Assembly (NCBI GenBank): GCA_023213395.1
Contig: CM041465.1
Coordinates: 250,611,741 to 250,675,740, forward strand
Length of the DNA: 64,000 nt
Direction of reading: 5' to 3'
Source: Cycas panzhihuaensis
Taxonomy: Eukaryota > Cycadophyta
Part shown: positions 12,390 to 24,011 of the stretch, one piece after another
Position numbering within the stretch: the stretch's first letter is position 1
Layout of the letters: each line of letters begins with the position of its first letter
The notes under the pieces: model-generated
Told to the model about the DNA's origin: nothing
The model's input: the letters and a program-made list of their open reading frames with translations, nothing else
The model's database searches: none
Made by a program: the position numbers and the translations under genes

Positions 12390-12662
12390 TAATTGAGAGT
12401 CTATAACCATTATTGATGTGCATAGAAGAGTTGATATCATTAGTGATGCGTCATAGAAACTCAAGATCAGATAAATAGCGAGCTCAACAGAATGAGGTTG
12501 GGACAACTCGATTTCAAGCTCACCACTTTACATGATGCATTACAAACGAGAGGGCTTATCGAGGATACCATCAAATTGGAGCATACAAAAGAAGCCCAGT
12601 AGGAAGAAAGGTCCAATTACAGCGATGAGGGCAAAGGTAGAAACTCAAAACAAAGTTTGATT
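12390..12662 (+). pseudogene. Gypsy D gag, N-terminal part
   Basis: A coiled-coil-like stretch (RLGQLDFKLTTLHDALQT, then LIEDTIKLEH) that breaks off at the Copia B insertion and resumes in frame-like fashion at 20548 with LGLKHSKFHLEIFD. In-frame stops show it is dead. Confidence 0.6.
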
Positions 12663-13222
12663 TGTTAGAATGGGCCTAATGGCCACATAGGTCCAAGATC
12701 TTTAACAAAGCACAATACCATTAAATGCATTAAGCATAAACAACAAAGAACTTAAAGAACTCAAAGAGAAATAGGAGCAAGATCACAATACCAAATATGG
12801 GGTGTTGGAATTAGTCCAACAACCAAAGAATGCTTTTAGCTTGATTAGCAAACTGATAGAATAACAATGAGCTCCAACTCTTGAATGTACAACAATGAAG
12901 GAGAGGTTTCATTATATAGAGTGAGATGAGAGACCTAAGGCCTTGGATGTTTGACAAGTGTCAAACATCCAAGATCTGCCTTGGATGTTGGACATGTGTC
13001 CTTTTGGAAGCTCTTGTGTGAGCAAAAGTGCAATGGGGTCATTTGACCCTCAAGTGACATAAGTGACAACGTTATGTCACTAGTCACAAAGTGGGTGTGT
13101 ACTTTATCACTTATGTGATAAAGTCACCCCTAAAGTACAAAAGTGCACATAAATATTAAAGTGCACACATAATACATAAATATAAAGTACATAAGCTTAA
13201 CATATAAACATAAGGTTTAACA
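12663..13222 (-). repeat. 3' LTR of Copia B
   Basis: 560 bp, TG...CA. The minus-strand PPT AATAAGGGGGGG (13223-13234) abuts it. The TATA-like box CTATATAATG in minus reading lies around 12910-12925. Confidence 0.95.
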
Positions 13223-13234
13223 CCCCCCCTTATT

Positions 13235-13971
13235 GTTTATAATGTTAAGTCGGACCCCTAGACCATCTCTAAATTTTACAAATTTCTCTCTACCAAGTGG
13301 CTTGGTAAAGATATCTGCCGTCTGCTGCTCCGTTGGTCAATATTGAAGATTGATCTCACCACTGTGTACATGCTCTCTGATGAAATGGTGGTGAACTTCA
13401 ATATGCTTGGTCCGTGCATGGAAGACTGGATTCTTAGTAAGCTTCAGAACACTCTGATTGTCATGATGAATCTTTGGTAGGTCATTCTGCTTTGAAATCC
13501 AAGCTCACCAAGAATTCGTCATAGCCAGATAGCCTCGCGGTGCACTAGCTATGACTTTGTACTCTGCTTCAGTGGAGGACAAGGTAACATTTGGTTGCTT
13601 CTTGCAACTCCATGAAACGACCTCTTGAACCAAGGGTAAAAGCAGTAACTCGAGGTTGACTTCACTGCTATCATGGCATCACCTTGTCGAATCGAGAACC
13701 CTTCCAAAGTGAAGTTCTCGTTATGTGCATACTCAAGTCAGGCGCAATGTACCTTTGATGTACTTGAGTATGCGTTTCTTTCTTTCAATGCTTGATTGGG
13801 TTGAGACATGAAAGCGAGAGCAAACCCCAAGCGCAAATGAAATATACGGGCGAGTGTTGGTCGATATATCGGACTACCAATCAGCTGTCGGTAAAGTGGG
13901 ATCTCTTGGTTGACTTCCTCATTAAGAGTAAGCTTGGTTAGTTCTCCATGGGTGTAGGCGTTGTCTTGCAG
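13235..13971 (-). pseudogene. Copia B RNase H remnant
   Basis: Continuation of pol after the RT. Recognisable Copia pieces in several frames: SQPNQ and the YAHNENFTLEGFS phrase (also in C) around 13700-13740, the STEAEYK region near 13560, and HARTKHIEVHHHF-type sequence near 13390-13420. Multiple frameshifts and a degenerate patch at 13620-13690 abolish function. Confidence 0.75.
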
Positions 13972-14900
13972 TCATGCATCCTGAACCTCTGCAAGATGTC
14001 CCAAGAATATTTTGCTTGGGAAATGAAGATATAACTTTCTTTGCCATACCTCAAAGCCTAAAAAATAATGGAGAAGTCCAAGATCAGTCATCTCGAAACT
14101 TCTCTTCAAGTCATCCTCGAGAACATTGATGAGCTTAGTGTCATCACCAGTGATCACTAAGTCATCTACATACAATGCAATATAAATGACATGGTTTTGT
14201 TCATGTTTGATATACAAGTTAGGATCAGATGTTGATCGATGAAACCCATGTCTCAAGAAGTATTCATCGATTTTTGCATACCATACCCTAGGAGCTTGTT
14301 TCAAGCCATACAAAGCCTTCTTGAGGCGACATACTAAATGCTCCTTGCCTTGTTCTTTGTAACCAGGAGGTTGCTCCAAGTATACCTCCTCTTGAAGATC
14401 GCCATTAAGAAAGGCGCTCTTCACGTCCATCTGAAAAACTGGCCATTTGCATTGTGCAACTAAGGCCATAAGGAGTCTGATGGTATTCATGTTTGCCACT
14501 GGTGCAAAGGTTTCCTCATAATCAATGCCTTCCTTTTGTTTGAATCCCTTTGCTACAAGTCGTGCCTTCTGACGCTTGAGTGTCCCATCAGAATGAAATT
14601 TGGTCTTGTAGACCCATTTACAACCGATTGCCTGTTTGTGTGGAGGCAATTCGACCAAATCCCATGTGCCATTCTTGTGAATAGAATGGATCTCCTCATC
14701 CATGGCAGCTTTCCAATTATCATTTTGTGAAGCCTCTTCAAAAGTAGAAGGCTCATCAATAGAAAGCACTTCAGCCATAAGTGCAAAATTTGTTTGTTGC
14801 CTATACTTAGATGGACGTTTCCCTTCAATAATATAGTATCTGTCTTTGTTTGAGTATACCATTTAGGTAACTTCTGAAATGATGTAGCATGAACCTCAAT
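13972..14900 (-). pseudogene. Copia B reverse transcriptase (best preserved RT of its family here)
   Basis: A 296-codon open frame covering the Copia RVT_2 domain: [52 protein letters not shown] and the intact catalytic [11 protein letters not shown], then [14 protein letters not shown]. It would copy element RNA into DNA as part of the polyprotein. The frame breaks at 13972 just before RNase H and is out of frame with integrase upstream, so no full polyprotein can be made. Confidence 0.9.
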
Positions 14901-15510
14901 GTCTTCTGGTCTAAGTGATTGATCAATAGAAGATGAAGGGGAAGGTTCAAGTGGAGCAGAAGAAGATGAAGTAGATGGTACAGGAGGTGCAGATGAAGTA
15001 CATGGTGTATAAGATTGAGAGGTAGGGAAGTCCTCAACAATCTTTTCACCTTTATCAATGGGGGGTTGGATTGATGCCACATCCAACTCTTTCTCATCAT
15101 CCTCAACAAAGATTACATCTCTTGAGAGATGCATTTTTCTCCCAACTGGATCATACAACTTGTAGGCTTTGCTATGAATGGCATATCCTACAAAGATATG
15201 TTTAAGACTATGTTTATCCAACTTTGTTCTTTGTTGATCTAGTATGTGCATATATGCAGTGCACCCGAATGTCCTCAAATGGCTGATAGTCGATTTCTTA
15301 CCAGTCCATGCCTCCTCAGGTGTGATGTTGGTGACTGCAGTAGTAGGACTCCGATTGGCCACATAGGCTGTTGTGTGAAATGCTTCGGCCCAGTAAGCTC
15401 TTGGAAGTCCTTTCACATGCATCATTGTTTTGGCTTTATTAGCCAAAGTTCTGTTCATCCTTTCGGAGACTCCATTTTGTTGAGGAGTATGAGGAACTGT
15501 GAATTGTCTC

Positions 15511-15985
15511 CGAATTCCATTATCCTTGCAGAATTGGTTGAATTCATTTGAAGTGAATTCACCTCCATTATCTGACCTTAACGTCCCAATTGAGTAGCCA
15601 GATTCATTTTCTACTTCAGCTTTAAACTCTTTGAACTTAAAGAATGCCTCTGATTTTTGCTTTATGAAGTAGACCCAGACTTTATGAGAGAAGTCATCAA
15701 TGAAAGATATGTAATACAATGCTCCTCCAAAGGATTGAGTGGACATGGGTCCACATAAGTCTGAGTGAATTAGCTGCAAAGGATAAGATGCACGCCATGC
15801 TTTGCCTTTAGGAAAAGGCAACCGATGATGTGTCCCCATTATGCAAGCTTCACAAAGACATTTTGAACCATACAGCTTTGGAAGCCCATATACCATGTTT
15901 TTGTTTATCATCTGCTTCAAATTATCTAGGCTTAAGTGACCTAGACGTTCATGCCATAATTGCATTTTCGACAAAGATATGGAAC
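15511..15985 (-). repeat. Tandem duplication in integrase, copy 1
   Basis: Starts CGAATTCCATTATCC and ends at GATATGGAAC, followed immediately by copy 2 at 15986. About 98.5 percent identical to copy 2 by eye. Confidence 0.95.
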
Positions 15986-16460
15986 CGAATTCCATTATCC
16001 TTGCAGAATTGGTTGAATTCATTTGAAGTGAATTCACCTCCATTATCTGACCTTAATGTCCCAATTGAGTAGCCAGATTCATTTTCTACTTGAGCTTTAA
16101 ACTCTTTGAACTTAGAGAATGCCTCTGATTTTTGCTTTATGAAGTAGACCCAGACTTTATGAGAGAAGTCATCAATGAAAGATATGTAATACAATGCTCC
16201 TCCAAAGGATTGAGTGGACATGGGTCCACATAAGTCTGAGTGAATTAGCTGCAAAGGATAAGATGCACGCCATGCTTTACCTTTAGGAAAAGGCAACCGA
16301 TGTTGTGTCCCCATTATGCAAGCTTCACAAAGACATTTTGAACCATACAACTTTGGAAGCCCATATACCATGTTTTTGTTTATCATCTGCTTCAAATTAT
16401 CTAGGCTTAAGTGACCTAGACGTTGATGCCATAATTGCATTTTCGACAAAGATATGGAAC
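15986..16460 (-). repeat. Tandem duplication in integrase, copy 2
   Basis: Second head-to-tail copy of 15511-15985; the sequence outside it continues into the normal protease-integrase junction (ISLSKMQLWH). Confidence 0.95.
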
Positions 16461-16500
16461 CAGAATAAGCAGAATCAAGTGTAATGTTATTGGCATCCAA

Positions 16501-16900
16501 CTTGTAAAGACCTTGATCCTCATAGGCAATGACTACGATCCGTCATCTTTGTCACTAATGATACATTTCCCATTTTTGAATAATACACTCATCTGTTGCT
16601 TGTCCAACTGGCTAACAGATAGCAGATTCTTCTCCATGGAAGGAATGAAGTAGGCATCACTATTGGGAAATGATGAGGAATGATTTTTTAAAGAATAGAA
16701 AGGAGCTATAGTGCCTATGCCTGAAATCTCAACAGATTCATTATTTCCAAAGGTCACTGATTGACCTTTACCTTCCTTAATATTGCATAGGAGTTCTTCA
16801 CTCCCTGTCATATGCTGAGAAACTCCTGAATCGACAATCCAAGTGTGATCGACCTTGGATGACTGATATGCACAAAACAGTTTGTCTTCATTGGCAAACT
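16501..16900 (-). pseudogene. Copia B protease
   Basis: WIVDSGVSQHMTG carries the retropepsin DSG triad near 16840; then VTFGNNESVEISG, ending IPSMEKNLLSVSQLDKQQ. Open from the zinc-knuckle tail through the protease, but the upstream frame is broken at a run of nine G (minus strand, about 16936-16946) where relative C has an in-frame run. Confidence 0.85.
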
Positions 16901-17880
16901 GATTAAAGTGGCGTTGGTAGCCACCTCTTTGACCCCCCCCCTTCCTCTTGGACCTCCTCGATAGGCACCTCGATTTGGTCGAGGGGGATTCTGTTGCCGA
17001 TCTGGCTACTGGAATCTTTGTTGAAATTGTTGCCTTGGCTGCTGTTGTCTTTGTCCTTGTGGCTGTTCTTCTTCTTTGTTGTCGTAGATCCGCTTTGCTT
17101 CTTTTACGCAATCAGGTGCAATGTGACTAGGTTTGCCACAGTAATGACATACAACATTGGACTTAGAAGATCCAATGTTCATGTTTCCAAACTGCTCTAT
17201 GAATGCAGGTTTGGAGATTTGATTGGCCTTTGACTTGGCCGTGAAAGCACCTGGTGTAGATGGTTCTTCATTATCCTTAGCATAAATCTGTTCTTCTTGA
17301 AGCAATAAGCTTTCAAGTTCATTGAATGTCATTTGCTTTAGTGAACCATCTCGAGTGGTAGATGATATGAAGCTGTTATAGTCCTTTGGCAATGCTTTTG
17401 TGATGGATGTGATGAGTTCATCCCTTGTAGAAGGACTACCTAAAGTATTTAATTCATTACAAACCTCCTTAATGGAGGACAAAAATGCCGACATTGGCTT
17501 TACAAATTTGATAGAATACAATTTGGCTTTTATCATCAAAATGCGAGCTTCATCCCGCCTTTCATACAGTGAGGACAATGTGTCCCAAGCTTCTTTAGAA
17601 GATTTAGCAGAAAAGATGTTCTGATCTACATGTACATCCACAATCATATGAATAAATGCCAAAGCAATTTCGTCTTTGGCTTCCCAAGCAGCAACACGTT
17701 CATAATCAACATGAACTTCATCATCATCAACAAGTGCAGGATTGGGGATTCTCCCATAAACATATCCCCAAAATTCATTCATTATCAAGAGATTTTGTGT
17801 AATTCTTTTCCATTCTTAATAATTTGTTTGTCATGTTAGCCTTATTGTGCATGCATTGAGCATGTTAATAGCAACCATCT
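16901..17880 (-). pseudogene. Copia B gag
   Basis: UBN2-type gag: IMNEFWGYVYG, AAWEAKDEIALAFIHM, AWDTLSSLYERRDEA, LESLLLQEEQIYAK, then a CCHC zinc knuckle (CHYCGKPSHIAPDC) and a Gln-rich tail. The 17788-17006 frame ends at a TAG following QQRFQ where relative C reads on, a likely CAG to TAG change. The N-terminus before 17788 (YQEWKRITQNLL) is in a frame with a stop. Confidence 0.85.
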
Positions 17881-19947
17881 TTTGTATAAAAACTATCAAA
17901 TAACTTGGTAACTTCAAAGCTTTGTTGCTTAAGTTCCACCTTCTAACAACACCACCAGTCCTGATTTTACAAGAAGATCCAACAACTGGTGGAGTGATGA
18001 GGGGTGGAGGATTTCGGCTATTGAGTTGGTCCAAAGTTAAGTGGATTTTTCGAGCCTCTCCAGCCAGATTTAAAATTCACTTTTAGACAATTTTTAAAGT
18101 GAATTTTAAGGTACTTTTACTTGGATTATGTACTTGGCTTTGATGCTATGATTTAGCTTACAATGAAGGCTTCTTATGAAGTAAGTACATGACAATATTA
18201 AGCACTTTTATTAAGTGTTTTTAAGTGCTTTTGTGATCCAAGTAAAATGCTTTAAATGCTTGAGTACAATAATGTAAGTACTTTTGAGTACTTAGTGAAA
18301 AAATGATGCAAAACCTTTGATGAAGATAGCAGAAGTGGGTTCTTTTTACGCTCCAAAGCCGATGTAGAGAAGAAACCACTAGCCAAAGTGTACTCAATGT
18401 GCTCCAAACGCCAAAACGAACTTCAAGCAGCAAGTTGTTGAGACTTTAAAATAGTCTCAACAATCCAACAGAAAGTGTGATTTTGAGATTTTTGAAGGCT
18501 AAGGTCACCATGTAAGGTGCCAAAAAATCAACTCAAATGGTGATATTTATCACCTTTACAATATGAACATGCTTTTTGATCACTTTATTTAAGTTTTTGA
18601 TGCTTTAATAGCATTAAATAAAGTGCAAAAAGAGCTTTAAAAGGCAAAAAATAAAGGCTGAAAATCAACTTTTTTGTAACTTTGCCTCACTAGAACACCT
18701 CGTAGGGAGTCTTTTTAAGCATTTAAATCATGCAACTTCAAACTTTAATAAGAGGAGAATGACTTAGCATGTGTCATTCGTTGAGTCATCTTTCCATTTA
18801 AGAAATTTTAATCATCTTAAGTACTGAAAAAATACTTTTGAGAGCTCACCAAAAAAAAAATGCTTTAATAAATGAGATTAATTCTCACTTAAAAAAAAAA
18901 TTCTTAAGGCAATTAAGGCTGCCAATATCTCCTTAACACAGTCTTCAAATAGCTGAGCCTCTTAAAGCATCAAATCCCCCTTTGATTAAAAAATTCTTCT
19001 TAAGTAATGGAGGCCTCTTAACCTTGATTAATAAAAAAAATTTTCACTTAAGAGACTTAGTAAAAATGACTTTGATTAAAGTTAGCATATTCCAAGAATA
19101 TGCTATATTTCATATTCAAAGCCTTTAGACCAATAAATCAAGGTCGATTTAAAAAAAATCTCACATGATACTAGTGAATTCTTCTTTGGAATTCTCCGTT
19201 AATTTCCTTGTGTGCCCGTGTGGGCCCCGCTGTCGTCTTGATTTGTGTGCAAGTCTGGGGCCGTGTGGGGTGCGTCTCCCCGTGCACAGGCCGTGCTCTG
19301 TTCGGAAGGTTCCGGAATGTTCCGGACTTCTCCGTGAGTGCGTCTTGAGCTCGTCCCGTCCTCTCGTCCGGTATGCAGGCGGGTCTTGGTGAGACCCCGT
19401 TCGAGTCTGCTTTCTCCCGTCCTCCCATGCGGGTCTTTGAGGCGAGTCGTCCTCATCCTCCGTCCTCCCATCGGCCGATTCAGTCTTGAGTTGGCTCCAT
19501 GTCCTCTCCCATGAGAGCTGGAGACAGGAATGGCCCGTGCAGGGCAGAACCTCCTTAATGCTTCGTAGCAGAAGCTTCAGCATGCTGTGGACAACACAGA
19601 ACTTCAGAGAGCAAAGATAGTAAAGGACTCCACAATTCTATGGACAGGTCCCTTTAGTGGGCAAAGATAGTAAAGATAGGGGCAGAGTTCAAGACACCCA
19701 CAGAGGACAACAATTGTCCAGATTCAGAGACAAATTTTCTGTGTGCAAGTGCAAGGACAGATGCAAGAAAATTTTCTGTCCCCAAGATTTCTCAAGATGG
19801 ACCAATTTCAGAGACAGAGAGCACAAATAGGACAGCAAGCATGAATGGGACAGAGTGCAAATATGGAGGCCCAAATTTGGATGCAAGAAAACAGAGGACA
19901 GCATTAAAGCTAACAAATCAAAAGCTCAAACACAAAAGATTTCCATA
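17881..19947 (-). other. Copia B 5' leader, no gene recognised
   Basis: About 2 kb between PBS and gag. Bases 18040-19160 are AT-rich with A-runs and scattered copies of AAGTGCTTTTA-like phrases (18190-18300). Bases 19190-19590 are strikingly GC-rich and are listed separately. Bases 19600-19930 contain short repeats around GACAGAGTGCAAA and GGACAGCA. Confidence 0.6.
19190..19590 (-). other. GC-rich island in the Copia B leader
   Basis: A 400-bp block far richer in GC than the DNA around it, carrying three overlapping minus-strand open frames, the longest 140 codons (19161-19583). The peptides are rich in Arg, Gly, Thr and Pro and match nothing I recognise. It may be a structured leader or captured host sequence; I do not call it a gene. 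Confidence 0.5.
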
Positions 19948-19960
19948 AGCTCTGATACCA
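19948..19960 (-). other. Primer-binding site of Copia B
   Basis: Minus strand TGGTATCAGAGCT, two bases from the 5' LTR end; perfect initiator-Met type. Confidence 0.9.
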
Positions 19961-19962
19961 AT

Positions 19963-20543
19963 TGTTAGAATGGGCCTAATGGCCACATAGGTCCAAGATC
20001 TTTAACAAAGCACAATACCATTAAATGCATTAAGCATAAACAACAAAGAACTCAAAGAATTCAAAGAACTCAAAGAAAAATAGGAGCAAGATCACAATAC
20101 CAAATATGGGGTGTTGGAATTAGTCCAACAACCAAAGAATGCTTTCAGCTTGATTAGCAAACTGATAGAATAACAATGAGCTCCAACTCTTGAATGTACA
20201 ACAATGAAGGAGAGGTTTCATTATATAGAGTGAGATGAGAGACCTAAGGCCTTGGATGTTTGACAAGTGTCAAACATCCAAGATATCTGCTGGTTGTTGG
20301 ACATGTGTCCTTTTGGAAGCTCTTGTGTGAGCAAAAGTGCAATGGGGTCATTTGACCCTCAAGTGACATAAGTGACAACGTTATGTCACTAGTCATAAAG
20401 TGGGTGTGTACTTTATCACTTAAGTGATAAAGTCACCCCTAAAGTACAAAAGTGCACATAAACATTAAAGTGCACACATAATACATAAATATAAAGTACA
20501 TAAGCTTAACATATAAACATAAGGTAAAACATAAGGTTTAACA
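19963..20543 (-). repeat. 5' LTR of Copia B
   Basis: 581 bp, TG...CA, partner of 12663-13222. It has a small internal duplication near its outer end (ACATAAGGT repeated at about 20515-20538) and an extra CAAAGAA unit near 20050. TATA-like TTATATAG (reverse complement) at 20221-20228. Confidence 0.95.
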
Positions 20544-21020
20544 TGATTTGGGTCTTAAGCATTCAAAATTTCATTTGGAAATTTTTGATCCAGAAAGATC
20601 AAAAGATATCCATAGTTGGATCATTCAAACAAGCTTACATTATGAAATACACCTAGTGTCGAATGAGGATAATGTAGTAACAATTTCGTTGCACCTATGT
20701 GGAAAGGCTATTAAATGGTTTCATCGATGGCAAAGGGCTTATCAAGGAGCGTTTCATTATAATTAGGAATGCCTAAAGGCATGAATCACAGAACAATATG
20801 AGGGCACCTGGACTCAAGACCACTTCTCCTAATTAACATGCCTGCAACAAACAAGCGTTATTCAATTATATACATAAGAGTTCCATAATCTTTAGAGTTT
20901 AATATCAACAAAGATTGACCCAAAATTGCTACTTGAATCACATCTAGGGGGTCTAAAGGGGAACATTAGGTTCAAGCTAAAATCCTTACATATAAACAAT
21001 CTCAAAAAGGCCATTGTCTA
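20544..21020 (+). pseudogene. Gypsy D gag, middle part
   Basis: After the TSD of Copia B the gag of D resumes: LEIFDPERSKDIHSWI, then LHLCGKAIKWFHRW, the gag capsid pattern, then stops at 20766. Further fragments (LLLESHLGGLKGNIRFK) reach the insertion point of element G at 21020. Confidence 0.75.
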
Positions 21021-21504
21021 TGTGGCGATGGCCATTGCTTATAAACAGAAAATATAGCATTGACACCATAGATAATTTATAAAAAAGCATCTCATCATAA
21101 ATAACAACAGATATCCAAAATAATTAAGATATAATAGAAGACCACATAATAATATCAAATTAATATCAGACTTTCCACGGTAAATAGTATATATCAGATA
21201 AAATAATAGCAGTATCTTGCCCTCTTCAAGGTGATGGTTCCCTCCCAAAATGGCAAAACGGTGCCCTAATAGCCCTAGGCCATAATCTTATATCCCAATA
21301 TCAAATTCTCCTAAAGATGTTGTACACATGAATAAGGCTCCTCTATGTATAGCCTTATTTTCTCTCTCTGAAATCCAACTTCTAATTCTCTCTCCTCAAA
21401 ATACCAACTTCATCTAATTTATGGATGAAATGACTATTTTTCTAAAATATCGACTTCCTTATTTCTCCTAAAAACGGACTTCTTCATAATTTAGGAATGC
21501 CACA
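21021..21504 (-). repeat. 3' LTR of element G
   Basis: 484 bp; plus reading TGTGGCGATG...ATGCCACA. Alignable throughout with 31772-32036 plus 38417-38622. Also related to the LTRs of H (shared CCCTCTTCAAGG, GGTTTCCT, AATAAGGCTCCTC-type blocks). Confidence 0.9.
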
Positions 21505-21589
21505 ATTCCTCTCCCCTTAAAATACTTCACCCTCGAAGTATAGGTAGCCACATGTTGGGTTGCTTGCCATTCTTTTCATCTTTCTTCAA

Positions 21590-21800
21590 TCCGCGACTTG
21601 CTAGGTCATGTATGTCATAAAAATTAGATCCAATCTTGTGCCCTCTGTTGGAGACTGTCGATAGGTAATTTGTACTTATCAATGCTTATTTTAGTAACCA
21701 AGAAGATGTTGTATCTTGTCATGTATAGAAACAATCTTGGGACCTATGTGGTGCCAACAATGCTTGGCCATGATTCTATTTTTTTATTGCACATTTTGTC
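21590..21800 (-). pseudogene. Element G conserved segment, C-terminal part
   Basis: Minus strand, unknown protein. It contains VPRLFL and LQQRAQDWI, aligned without a gap to VPGLFL...LQSKAQEWI in element H (48249-48449) over 32 residues, and both end at a TGA just before the PPT region. Here a TAG precedes VPRLFL and a TAA lies one codon after DWI. No known retrotransposon domain recognised. Confidence 0.5.
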
Positions 21801-21877
21801 ATTAAATGGCATCGCTCCAAGGGTGGAAAGTGTTGGGAATACTCAGAGGTTCTGTAAGGAAAGTCATAGTGTGACTT

Positions 21878-22279
21878 TCAGAGGTTTGGAAATAATTGAT
21901 CATAAGGGTCATGTATAGGTGATTGCATAACACAAGAAGGAATGGGGGAAATGGGGGTCGACAAGGTGATCAACAATAAAGTTTTACATGAGGGAAACTT
22001 GGAGAAGAGGTGAGGAGTACTTGGGGTTTGAGAGATGATTCGAAAGAGGTGTATGTTTGGGATGGGTTTGGATGGATAATTGTGGAAATAAGTGGGATGT
22101 GAGATTAAGGATAAATGTTCTTTATGGGAAGGAGGTTTACATAGAGGTTCAAAGACGGGGTATTGATTGGATGGAGGGGTTAATGGAAAAAAAGAGTGTG
22201 GTTTATAGAGGTGTAGAAGGTTGGGACAGACATGATGAGGCTTTATGAAGTGTAATTTTTGAATTAGGATGTGAAACAT
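21878..22279 (-). pseudogene. Element G unknown ORF, middle part
   Basis: A 133-codon open frame, Pro/Ser/His/Leu-rich. It shares the phrase HKEHLSLISH with HKERLSLIPH in element H (around 48790 on the minus strand) and similar order of surrounding residues. Function unknown. Confidence 0.45.
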
Positions 22280-22427
22280 GATGAAAGTAGAGTGGAAGGT
22301 TTAGGACATCCTACTTAGGAAAGTGGCTAAGGGTTAAAGAGACATGTGAACAATGGGATGAGTTAGGGTTGTGAAAGGAGACTAAACTTTGTCCTACGAA
22401 GATATTGGAGTAAGGAGACTTAGGAGT

Positions 22428-22619
22428 CTAAACAGCTATGGGGTAAGGGGGTGAACGTTTCTGTACAATTATTGAAGATGTAAAAGAAAGAGGGAAAATG
22501 AAACTACCAAGGGTAATGTGCATGTGTAAAACAAGATCAAGTTCCTTGTGGGATTCACTTGGTTGCCTGGCTTCTTTTACAACCTTCTTAAGCTCTTCAT
22601 GAGGTCCATCTATATTCAT
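22428..22619 (-). pseudogene. Element G unknown ORF, N-terminal part
   Basis: 63 codons: a charged start (Glu/Lys-rich), then LDLVLHMHITLGSFIFPL, matching PNLVLHMPISFSSFTVPL in the 155-codon frame of H (48866-49333). A stop separates it from the next piece. Unknown function. Confidence 0.45.
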
Positions 22620-23571
22620 TAGGTCCTTTTTCGATTACTTGTCAGCTCCACCGTATTGCTCCTACATAAGTTGTTTGTCATAGTGCCTTGTTTCAACCAA
22701 TACCTGGTTAGATTCTTCTACAAGATGTTCAGTCTTCAATCTTGCTATGTTGTTGCTCTTGAATTGAATCTCCTTGATGCTCTTGCTGTGTTTTCTAGAT
22801 CCCTTTATCAACGATCAATTCTTCCTCTTTTATTGTCCCTTTGTCTACTTCCTTCGATTCTTTGGCAACTTCCTTGTGATAAATTTCTTCAGAGTTCTCA
22901 ATGATGACATTGTCCTAAGCTAGGCTCATTTCTTCATTTCGATCCCACTAGATAGATGATATCCTAAAATCACTTTTAAACCAATATCATCTAGTGAAGA
23001 TTTTTTTTCTCTCAAACCAATCTTCATACCATCAACAAGCTTTCCCCTTCAAGCGATATTCAATACTCGGTCCATAATCCTCAAATTTTGTGTCTAGTGT
23101 GAGTCCACAAGACATATCAACATGTTGAACCCATTTTGTACTTATTATGCCTTCCCTTAGGGTGAATGGTTGAATACTTTGAATTTTCCATATTAAGCAT
23201 GCTTTTTGTTACATCTGTTTCAGTAACTCCTTTAATTCTATTGAAAATTTTTCCTCTAACCAAGTCATCATTTTTTTCCTTTTCAACAAAGGTTGCAACC
23301 TCATGGATTAAAATCTACATCAAGGACTAATCAAAACTATACCATGACTACTCAAATTCATCTATGAGCTAGAAGTCCAATGGTTAAGATGAAACTAAAA
23401 TATCATACTTGCAACAAGAGTTACAGACGAAAATGTCCAAACACCCTCTTTTGAAAACAAAACAAAAATGATATAACATTTTCTCCACTGGCCAAAATTG
23501 AGTGATTCATTTTCCTGAGTGGAAATGACTTTACAACATTTACAATGGGTTGGGTTGGTTTGAGGTGATTT
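22620..23571 (-). other. Element G internal DNA, no gene seen
   Basis: AT-rich internal region between the conserved frames and the Copia E insertion. A TCATCTAG/CTAGATGATA inverted phrase lies near 22950-23000. No convincing protein. Confidence 0.5.
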
Positions 23572-24011
23572 TGTTAGGATGTTAGATTATATAATGTAAA
23601 CTTTATGTTTCTTAAATGTTATTATTTAGTCACATGTCTTATATGTAATTTAAGTGATTCTAATGTTCAAACTTATGTTTATTTTATTAATTTGTGGATG
23701 GTCGTTGAAATGCGGAACTGCATTCCAACGAACCTCTGTAGTATTTATTCAACTCCTAGATTCATGGAGATGGTTCCAAGAATCTAGGAGGGCTGTCCAA
23801 ATTCCTGTTTAAAGGTTGGTTTTAGTTGTTGGTGGTTTTGTATCATAATGTTTATTCTTTATTAATAAACTAGAACTTTAGGAGGTGGTTTTTCTTCCCT
23901 AGAAGGGGTTTTCCACCTGTCAAAATAATGTATACCTATGCAGTGTTATTTCCTGTTATTACTTGCATATTTAGATCCTGTTAACACTGTACATGTGCCT
24001 CTTCTCTCACA
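23572..24011 (+). repeat. 5' LTR of Copia E
   Basis: 440 bp, TGTTAGGATG...CTCTCACA, partner of 30710-31148. Confidence 0.95.

Larger units (their letters stand above)
14901..16500 (-). pseudogene. Copia B integrase with internal 475-bp tandem duplication
   Basis: Minus-strand integrase: zinc-binding H...H/C..C part (LWHERLGHL, CLCEACIMG), catalytic core (HSDLCGPMS, SDNGGEFTSNEF), then TPEEAW and FGCTAYMHI and a Ser/Pro-rich linker (about 14900-15060). The zinc-binding and core segment occurs twice, 15511-15985 and 15986-16460, head to tail. Because 475 is not a multiple of three the duplication also shifts the frame. The two copies differ at about 7 positions. Confidence 0.9.
12663..20543 (-). 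mobile_element. Copia retrotransposon B inside Gypsy D gag
   Basis: 7.9 kb, minus strand, with LTRs 12663-13222 and 19963-20543, perfect TSD TGATT (12658-12662 and 20544-20548), PBS and PPT. Gene order gag, protease, integrase, RT, RNase H. LTR copies differ at roughly 2 percent by eye, so the insertion is fairly recent. Non-functional: stop and G-run frameshift in gag, a 475-bp tandem duplication in integrase, and a scrambled RNase H. It closely matches body C at 39704-42938 and more distantly A. Confidence 0.95.

Noticed and set aside
14825-15109. 94-codon His/Leu-rich frame
   Set aside because: Shadow of the Ser/Pro-rich linker of Copia B pol in another frame; the same happens at 2927-3169 and 41352-41945.
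19161-19583. 140-codon Arg-rich minus-strand frame as a gene
   Set aside because: Open because of high GC; three overlapping frames are equally open, and the composition is low-complexity with no recognisable domain.
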